Of a DNA stretch of 64,000 nt, positions 58,193-64,000 are shown in pieces (the first letter of the stretch is position 1; the number at the start of each line of letters is the position of its first letter). The stretch lies in assembly GCF_002980555.1 (NCBI RefSeq), contig NZ_PVBT01000003.1, forward strand, positions 186,001 through 250,000, given 5' to 3'. The position numbers were made by a program, and so were the translations under genes. Source of the stretch: Phyllobacterium myrsinacearum (GTDB lineage Bacteria; Pseudomonadota; Alphaproteobacteria; Rhizobiales; Rhizobiaceae). A model generated the notes under the pieces. It was not told where the DNA came from. It ran no database searches and saw only the letters and a program-made list of their open reading frames with translations.

Positions 58193-58833
58193 TGCCGGAA
58201 CCTATCACGCCCGCCATAGAAGCGGCCGCCCGAATCCTGTGGGATTTCCATCTCGTTTATGATCCGCTGGGTCCGGCCGGCCTGATTGTCGGCCTCGGCA
58301 GTTATGATCTGCGCGTGGCCGGCCGCTGTGCCGATCTGTGGCATCAGGGGCTGGCCGCCAAAATCCTGTTCACCGGCAAGGCCGGCAACTGGACCAACCA
58401 TCTCTACACAACGACCGAAGCGGAAGCGTTTGCCGCGCGCGCCATTGGTGCCGGTGTTCCCGCCGATGCAATTCTGATTGAACCGAACGCAACCAATATC
58501 GGCGAGAACATCCGCTTTGCGCGGGACATAGCTGGTGATGCCGTCAAGCGCATCATCATCGTCACCAAACCGCAGACGCAGCGCCGGGCCTTCGCGACGG
58601 TGCGCGCGCAGTGGCCGGAGGTAACCGCCATGGTAACGGCACCGCTGCACGGCTTTGAGGATCAACCGCTGACGGCCTATCCGCTTCCCAAGCTGATCCA
58701 TGAAATGGTCGGCGACATCAAACGCATGATCGACTATCCGGCCAAAGGCTTTCAGATTGCGCAACCGGTTCCGCCGGATGTCGCAGATGCGTTCGATTTC
58801 CTTGTCAAAGCGGGCTATGACCACCACCTCTAG
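58192..58833 (+). CDS. YdcF-like DUF218 protein
   Basis: 213-residue cytosolic member of the YdcF/SanA-type DUF218 superfamily. LIVGLGSYDLRVAGRCADLW and EPNATNIGENIRFAR are the conserved nucleotide-binding-like blocks. No membrane segment, unlike ElyC/SanA. Coupled to the preceding gene by a TGATG overlap. Function is unknown. Confidence 0.88.
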   Translation: MPEPITPAIEAAARILWDFHLVYDPLGPAGLIVGLGSYDLRVAGRCADLWHQGLAAKILFTGKAGNWTNHLYTTTEAEAFAARAIGAGVPADAILIEPNATNIGENIRFARDIAGDAVKRIIIVTKPQTQRRAFATVRAQWPEVTAMVTAPLHGFEDQPLTAYPLPKLIHEMVGDIKRMIDYPAKGFQIAQPVPPDVADAFDFLVKAGYDHHL

Positions 58834-58897
58834 TATCGAAGGATAAACCGCGCAAAATCCTCGACTCTTGCGCGTTTTCATGGCACTGGCACCGGTT

Positions 58898-59557
58898 ATG
58901 AGCCTTGATATCAAAATATGCGGATTAAAGACCGACGAAGCCGTGGCGGCAGCGCTGGATGAAGGCGCGTCGCATATCGGCTTCATCTTTTTCCCCAAAA
59001 GCCCGCGCAATATCGATCCGCAAACTGCGGGGCGCCTGCGTACCGCCGCAAAGGGCCGCGCCAAGGCCGTTGCGGTCAGCGTGAATGCGGATGACGCAAC
59101 GCTGGATGCGATCGTTGCCGGAATGCAACCTGATATGCTGCAGCTGCACGGCGACGAAAGTCCGGCCCGCATCAGCGCCGTGAAACAGCGCTACGGCTTG
59201 CCCGTCATCAAGGCCCTGGCGCTGCGCGAACGCCGCGATCTTGACGCGATTGCCCCCTATATCGGCATTGCAGACGGCTTTCTCTTCGATGCCAAGCCCC
59301 CCAAGGGATCTGACCTTCCAGGAGGAAATGGCGTGTCTTTCGACTGGCAGATCCTCGGCGGCCTTGACGCTTCCATCGATTACATGCTTTCCGGAGGCCT
59401 CAATGTCGGCAACATTGCCGAGGCGCTGGAAGCGACGAATGCGCGCGGCATCGATATTTCATCCGGCGTCGAGTCAGCGCCGGGTGTAAAAGATGTTAGC
59501 CTGATCAGAGAATTTTTCCGGGTTGCGCGCGCTGCCAAAAGCGCTGGCGTGGCCTGA
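58898..59557 (+). CDS. trpF: Phosphoribosylanthranilate isomerase
   Basis: Third step of tryptophan synthesis from anthranilate. A 219-residue (beta/alpha)8 barrel: IKICGLKT near 5-12 carries the catalytic Cys, the general-acid Asp is in LLFDAK-like FLFDAKPP near 128, and PGVKD closes the phosphate site. ATG 58898 gives the family N-terminus; an ATG six codons earlier is also possible. First of a five-gene run, trpF-trpB-trpA-accD-folC, characteristic of Rhizobiales. Confidence 0.95.
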   Translation: MSLDIKICGLKTDEAVAAALDEGASHIGFIFFPKSPRNIDPQTAGRLRTAAKGRAKAVAVSVNADDATLDAIVAGMQPDMLQLHGDESPARISAVKQRYGLPVIKALALRERRDLDAIAPYIGIADGFLFDAKPPKGSDLPGGNGVSFDWQILGGLDASIDYMLSGGLNVGNIAEALEATNARGIDISSGVESAPGVKDVSLIREFFRVARAAKSAGVA

Positions 59558-59574
59558 ACAAACGGAGCGGAACG

Positions 59575-60825
59575 GTGGACAAGGCGGTAGAACCCAATTC
59601 ATTCAAGACAGGCCCCGACGAAGAGGGCATGTTCGGCATTTTCGGCGGGCGTTTCGTTGCCGAGACCCTGATGCCGCTGATCCTTGAATTGCAGCAGGCC
59701 TATGACGACGCCAAGAATGATCCGGCCTTCAAAGCCGAGCTGCGCGAATTGTCCACCAACTATGCCGGGCGCCCGTCAAAGCTGTATTATGCCGAAGGTT
59801 TGACCAGGCATGTCCGCCAGCTGGCGAAAGACAGAGGTCTTGATGGCGGCGCAAAAATCTACTTCAAGCGCGAGGACCTCAACCATACCGGCAGCCACAA
59901 GATCAACAACTGCCTTGGGCAGATTCTGCTGGCCAAGCGCATGGGCAAGACCCGCATCATCGCGGAAACCGGTGCCGGCCAGCACGGCGTTGCGTCGGCA
60001 ACGGTCTCGGCACGGTTCGGCCTGCCCTGCGTCGTCTATATGGGCGCAACCGACGTTGAACGGCAGGCGCCCAATGTTTTCCGCATGAAGCTGCTGGGGG
60101 CTGAAGTGAAGCCCGTCGCCTCCGGTCATGGCACCTTGAAGGATGCGATGAACGAGGCGCTGCGCGACTGGGTCTCGAATGTCGATGACACCTATTATCT
60201 CATCGGTACCGCTGCAGGCCCGCATCCCTATCCGGAGCTGGTGCGCGATTTCCAGTCGGTGATCGGCGAGGAAGCGCGTGCGCAGATTCTCGAGCGTGAA
60301 GGCCGCCTGCCCGATACGATCATTGCGGCTGTCGGCGGCGGTTCCAACGCCATCGGCCTGTTCCATCCCTTCCTCGACGACAAGAGCGTCGAGATCATCG
60401 GCGTTGAAGCCGGCGGGCGCGGCCTTGATGGCGAGGAGCATTGCGCCTCCATGAGCGCCGGCAGCCCAGGCGTGCTGCATGGCAACCGCACTTATCTCCT
60501 GCAGAACAAGGACGGCCAGATTCTCGATGGCCATTCGGTTTCCGCCGGTCTCGATTATCCGGGCGTCGGACCGGAGCATTCCTGGCTGCGCGATACCGGC
60601 CGGGTTTCCTACGTGCCGATCCTCGATGACGAGGCGCTCGATGCATTCCAGCTGACGACGCGCGTCGAAGGCATCATTCCCGCGCTCGAATCGGCCCATG
60701 CCATTGCCCAGGCCGTGAAAATCGCGCCTGAAATGGCGCAGGACAAGATCATGATCGTCAATCTGTCAGGTCGCGGCGACAAGGATGTGCATACGGTCGG
60801 CAAACTCATGGGTATGGAGATTTAA
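59575..60825 (+). CDS. trpB: Tryptophan synthase beta chain
   Basis: PLP enzyme condensing indole with serine; 416 residues starting at GTG 59575 with GGAG about 10 nt ahead. PLP-Lys in [10 protein letters not shown] near 108; GGGSNAIG near 256 binds the cofactor phosphate; ammonia/serine-site Glu in [10 protein letters not shown] near 128. A 17-bp gap follows trpF and a 2-bp gap precedes trpA. Confidence 0.98.
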   Translation: MDKAVEPNSFKTGPDEEGMFGIFGGRFVAETLMPLILELQQAYDDAKNDPAFKAELRELSTNYAGRPSKLYYAEGLTRHVRQLAKDRGLDGGAKIYFKREDLNHTGSHKINNCLGQILLAKRMGKTRIIAETGAGQHGVASATVSARFGLPCVVYMGATDVERQAPNVFRMKLLGAEVKPVASGHGTLKDAMNEALRDWVSNVDDTYYLIGTAAGPHPYPELVRDFQSVIGEEARAQILEREGRLPDTIIAAVGGGSNAIGLFHPFLDDKSVEIIGVEAGGRGLDGEEHCASMSAGSPGVLHGNRTYLLQNKDGQILDGHSVSAGLDYPGVGPEHSWLRDTGRVSYVPILDDEALDAFQLTTRVEGIIPALESAHAIAQAVKIAPEMAQDKIMIVNLSGRGDKDVHTVGKLMGMEI

Positions 60826-60827
60826 GC

Positions 60828-61667
60828 ATGGCGACCCGCATCGACAGAAAATTTGCCGCGTTGAAGGCTGAGGGGCGTCCAGCGCTGGTGACCTATTTCA
60901 TGGGCGGCGATCCCGATTATGAGACCTCGCTGAAGATCATGAAGGCGCTGCCCGGTTCCGGTTCTGATATCATCGAGCTCGGCGTTCCCTTTTCCGATCC
61001 CATGGCCGATGGCCCGGCAATTCAGGCGGCTGGCCTGCGTGCCCTGAAAAAGGGCATGTCGCTGACAAAGACACTCGCGCTTGCCGCGAGCTTCCGCGAG
61101 AGCGACAACACCACGCCGATCGTTCTGATGGGATACTACAATCCGATCTATATCTACGGTGTCGACCGCTTCCTCAAGGACGCCGTAGCCTCCGGTATCG
61201 ATGGCCTGATCATCGTCGACCTGCCGCCGGAAATGGATGCTGAACTGTGCATTCCCGCCATCAAGGCCGGGATCAACTTCATCCGGCTGGCCACGCCAAC
61301 GACGGATGAAAAGCGCCTTCCCAAGGTACTGCAGAACACGTCCGGCTTTGTCTACTACGTCTCGATGAACGGTATCACCGGTTCTGCCCTGCCCGATACG
61401 AGCAAGGTTGCGGACGCAGTCAAGCGCATCAAAGAACACACGGACCTGCCGGTTGTGGTCGGGTTCGGCGTCAAGACCGCCGAGCAGGCCAAGGTCATCG
61501 GCACCGCAGCCGATGGCGTCGTCGTCGGCACCGCGATCGTCAATGCCGTTGCCAATACAATCCGCCCGGACGGCTCGCTTGTCGCCGATCCGGCTGAAGC
61601 CGTCGCCACGATGGTGCAGGGACTTTCCACCGGTGTGCGCGCCGTGCGCCTTGCAGCGGCGGAATAG
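60828..61667 (+). CDS. trpA: Tryptophan synthase alpha chain
   Basis: Cleaves indole-3-glycerol phosphate to indole; 279 residues. Catalytic Glu in [16 protein letters not shown] near 50 and Asp in [10 protein letters not shown] near 131; phosphate-binding VGFGVKT and GTAIV follow. It starts 2 bp after trpB, consistent with the tight alpha-beta complex. Confidence 0.98.
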   Translation: MATRIDRKFAALKAEGRPALVTYFMGGDPDYETSLKIMKALPGSGSDIIELGVPFSDPMADGPAIQAAGLRALKKGMSLTKTLALAASFRESDNTTPIVLMGYYNPIYIYGVDRFLKDAVASGIDGLIIVDLPPEMDAELCIPAIKAGINFIRLATPTTDEKRLPKVLQNTSGFVYYVSMNGITGSALPDTSKVADAVKRIKEHTDLPVVVGFGVKTAEQAKVIGTAADGVVVGTAIVNAVANTIRPDGSLVADPAEAVATMVQGLSTGVRAVRLAAAE

Positions 61668-61708
61668 AAGCCCTAAATCACAATACCGACGAAGGAACAG
61701 GACCGATC

Positions 61709-62626
61709 ATGAACTGGATCACAAATTACGTCCGGCCGAAGATCAATTCGATGCTTGGTCGCCGCGAAATGCCCGAAAACCTCTGGATCAAGGATCCGGT
61801 TTCCGGTGAAATGGTCTTCCATACGGATCTGGAAAAGAACCAGTGGGTCGTGCCGTCGTCCGGCCACCACATGCGCATTCGTGCCAAGGACCGCCTGCGC
61901 TACTTTTTCGACGATGGCGCCTACGAATTGCTGGAACAGCCGAAAGTGGTCACCGATCCGCTGAAGTTCCGCGATGAGAAGCGCTATATCGACCGCCTCA
62001 AGGAACATCGCGCCAAATCCGGTGTCGAAGACACGATCATCAACGCACTGGGCACGATCGAAGGCCTGCCGATCGTGGCAACAGTTCAGGATTTCAGCTT
62101 CATCGGCGGATCGCTGGGCATGGCGGCGGGCGAAGCCATCATCAAGGCGTTTGAAACGGCAATCGCCGAGAAGCGGCCGCTGGTGCTGTTTGCCGCATCC
62201 GGCGGCGCCCGCATGCAGGAAGGCATTCTTTCGCTGATGCAGCTGCCGCGCACCACGGTTGCCGTGGAGATGCTGAAGGAAGCGGGCCTGCCCTATATCG
62301 TCGTCCTCACCAACCCGACCACGGGCGGCGTCACCGCCTCCTACGCCATGCTGGGCGATATCCACATTGCCGAGCCGGGCGCGCTGATTGGCTTTGCCGG
62401 GCAACGTGTCATCGAGCAGACCATCCGCGAAAAGCTGCCGGAAGGCTTCCAGACCGCCGAATACCTGAAGGCCCATGGCATGGTCGACATGGTCGTGCCG
62501 CGTACCGAACTCAAAGCCACCATCGCGCGTCTGTTGAAGATGCTCATGGGCGAAAAGGCCACCGAGGTTCCCGTTGCCAAGCCCAATGGTGCGGCGCTGC
62601 CGGCAACGATTGAAGCCGAAGCTTGA
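61709..62626 (+). CDS. accD: Acetyl-CoA carboxylase carboxyltransferase beta subunit, zinc ribbon eroded
   Basis: Transfers the carboxyl group from carboxybiotin to acetyl-CoA with AccA; 305 residues. The crotonase-like core is complete ([49 protein letters not shown]). At the N-terminus, where E. coli AccD has a C4 zinc ribbon, the segment reads [19 protein letters not shown] with no cysteine at all before residue 60. Related rhizobial proteins, from memory, retain the first Cys. The ribbon contributes to mRNA and substrate handling in E. coli, so this loss is notable. Confidence 0.97.
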   Translation: MNWITNYVRPKINSMLGRREMPENLWIKDPVSGEMVFHTDLEKNQWVVPSSGHHMRIRAKDRLRYFFDDGAYELLEQPKVVTDPLKFRDEKRYIDRLKEHRAKSGVEDTIINALGTIEGLPIVATVQDFSFIGGSLGMAAGEAIIKAFETAIAEKRPLVLFAASGGARMQEGILSLMQLPRTTVAVEMLKEAGLPYIVVLTNPTTGGVTASYAMLGDIHIAEPGALIGFAGQRVIEQTIREKLPEGFQTAEYLKAHGMVDMVVPRTELKATIARLLKMLMGEKATEVPVAKPNGAALPATIEAEA

Positions 62627-62656
62627 TTCAATTGATGGTTCTGGAGGCCTTTGCCC

Positions 62657-63997
62657 TTGGCTTTGTCTGTGTCGTCGAAGGCTGAGGCGATCATCGAGCG
62701 TTTGCTCGGGCTTCACCCAAAGGGTTTCGACCTGTCGCTGGGGCGCATCACGCGTCTTCTCCATGCCTTGGGCAATCCGCACCTGAAAATGCCGCCCGTT
62801 ATCCATGTGGCGGGCACCAATGGCAAGGGATCCTGCGTTGCTTTCTCGCGGGCGCTTTTGGAAGCTGCCGGTTATACGGTGCACGTGCACACCTCGCCGC
62901 ATCTCGTTCACTGGTATGAGCGTTACAGGCTCGGTGCGCCGGGCGGCGGCAAGCTGGTCGACGATGAAACCTTTGCCGATGCACTCACCCGGGTCGAGGA
63001 AGCCAATGCCGGTCAGGCCATCACTGTTTTCGAGATACTGACCGCCGTCACCTTCGTGCTGTTTGCCGAACACCCGGCCGATGCCGTGATCCTGGAGGTC
63101 GGGCTTGGCGGCCGTTTCGACGCGACCAATGTCATTGCGGAGCCTGCGGTCAGCGTCATCATGCCGATCTCACTCGATCACCAGCCCTATCTCGGCGACC
63201 GTGTCGAGCTGATTGCAGCGGAGAAGGCCGGGATCATCAAGCCGGGCTGTCCGGTTGTCATCGGTGCGCAGGAAGAAGAAGCGGCACGCCTGGTGCTGAT
63301 CGAGACGGCTGAGCGGCGGGATTGCCCGTTTGCCGTCTATGGCCAGGATTTCCTTGCCTTTGAAGAGCGCGGCCGGATGATCTATCAGGACAATACGGGC
63401 CTGCTCGACCTGCCCCTGCCGGCCTTGCTCGGGCGGCACCAATTGTCCAATGCGGCTGCCGCCATTCAGGCCGTGAAGACGGCGGGCTTTACGCTGCCGG
63501 ATTATGCCATCGAAACCGCCATGACGACGGTCGAATGGCCCGCCCGCATGCAGCGTCTGATCAAGGGCAAGCTGGTCGAGCTGGCAGTGCCCGGTTCGGA
63601 AATATGGCTCGATGGCGGGCATAACCCCGGAGCGGGCCTGGTGATCGCCGAGGCGATCGCGTCGCTGGAAGACCGCAGTCCGCGCCCGCTTTTCCTCATC
63701 ACCGGAATGATCAACACGAAGGATCCGATCGGCTATTTCGAAGCCTTCACCGGCATGGCGCGGCATGTCTATACTGTGCCGATCCGCTCCAGCGATTCCG
63801 GCATTCCGCATGAACAGCTGGCGATTGCCGCCGGCGATGCCGGCCTTTCCGCCGAGCCCGTGCATTCCGTCGAGAATGCGCTGAAAATATTGCGGGACAG
63901 CTGGGACAAATCCGAACCGGCGCCCCGCATTCTCATCGGCGGCTCGCTGTATCTCGCCGGCGACGTTCTGGCCGAAAACGGCACCCCGCCGCAATAA
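62657..63997 (+). CDS. folC: Bifunctional folylpolyglutamate / dihydrofolate synthase
   Basis: Mur-ligase-family enzyme that adds glutamate to dihydropteroate and tetrahydrofolates. About 446 residues. The ATP loop AGTNGKGS is near 52-59; HTSPHLVHWYERYRL and GLGGRFDATNV are folate/metal-site blocks; the C-terminal domain has WLDGGHNPGAG near 315. No ATG exists in frame upstream. TTG 62657 lies 9 nt after GGAGG and is the best start; TTG 62651 is closer than ideal. Confidence 0.95.
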   Translation: MALSVSSKAEAIIERLLGLHPKGFDLSLGRITRLLHALGNPHLKMPPVIHVAGTNGKGSCVAFSRALLEAAGYTVHVHTSPHLVHWYERYRLGAPGGGKLVDDETFADALTRVEEANAGQAITVFEILTAVTFVLFAEHPADAVILEVGLGGRFDATNVIAEPAVSVIMPISLDHQPYLGDRVELIAAEKAGIIKPGCPVVIGAQEEEAARLVLIETAERRDCPFAVYGQDFLAFEERGRMIYQDNTGLLDLPLPALLGRHQLSNAAAAIQAVKTAGFTLPDYAIETAMTTVEWPARMQRLIKGKLVELAVPGSEIWLDGGHNPGAGLVIAEAIASLEDRSPRPLFLITGMINTKDPIGYFEAFTGMARHVYTVPIRSSDSGIPHEQLAIAAGDAGLSAEPVHSVENALKILRDSWDKSEPAPRILIGGSLYLAGDVLAENGTPPQ

Positions 63998-64000
63998 AAA

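Overview
The window reads as a chromosomal segment of a GC-rich alphaproteobacterium of the order Hyphomicrobiales (Rhizobiales). Evidence: dnaK-dnaJ followed by a PmtA-type phospholipid methyltransferase, the trpF-trpB-trpA-accD-folC run, rhizobial-type proteins (FzlA-like GST, DUF2852, BTLCP, intracellular PHA depolymerase, short MgsA), and a palindromic intergenic element that resembles a repeat family common in rhizobia. I cannot fix the genus; Brucellaceae, Phyllobacteriaceae and Rhizobiaceae all fit. There are no rRNA genes, insertion sequences, prophage genes or CRISPR arrays.

Layout. 1-3911: a sugar-catabolic locus with the start of an ABC solute-binding protein, a LacI-type regulator, a PfkB kinase and a GatZ/KbaZ-family protein, probably a galactitol/D-tagatose pathway, with two matching candidate operators. 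4047-16310: mostly housekeeping genes (NDUFA9-like SDR, uppP, FzlA-like GST, queG, mepA, mgsA, glk, an MsbA-type exporter, dapB, gpmA, tRNA-Leu). 16506-28961: a secreted deiminase-family protein, then a hexuronate locus: altronate dehydratase, an ABC importer, a fructuronate reductase-type dehydrogenase, uxaC, a GntR regulator and uxuA. One AT-rich 18-bp near-palindrome recurs in front of three of these transcription units and is the likely operator of the GntR protein. 29391-38607: RlpA-like protein, gshB, a LysR/MBL pair, comM, BTLCP, phaZ, pyrF and a flavin reductase.

38644-44417: pmtA, dnaJ, dnaK (with an RpoH-like promoter) and a divergent HtpX-like protease. A 664-bp gap between dnaK and dnaJ has no gene but holds a 19-bp imperfect inverted repeat. 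44433-48585: oxidoreductases, a LysR regulator, and a membrane-anchored LpxO/aspartyl-hydroxylase-like dioxygenase. 48678-54465: pheT, pheS, rplT, rpmI, an ICMT-family methyltransferase and infC, which starts at ATT. The rpmI leader is about 128 nt and folds into several hairpins. 54691-63997: hydrolase, BenE-type transporter, two palindromic repeat units, DUF2852, YgjP-type metallopeptidase, YdcF-type protein, then trpFBA-accD-folC. AccD has lost all four zinc-ribbon cysteines.

No wholly new multi-gene system stands out. The best leads are the uronate operator set, the structured rpmI leader, the eroded AccD zinc ribbon, an MBL-fold protein with altered metal ligands, and the LpxO-like dioxygenase.
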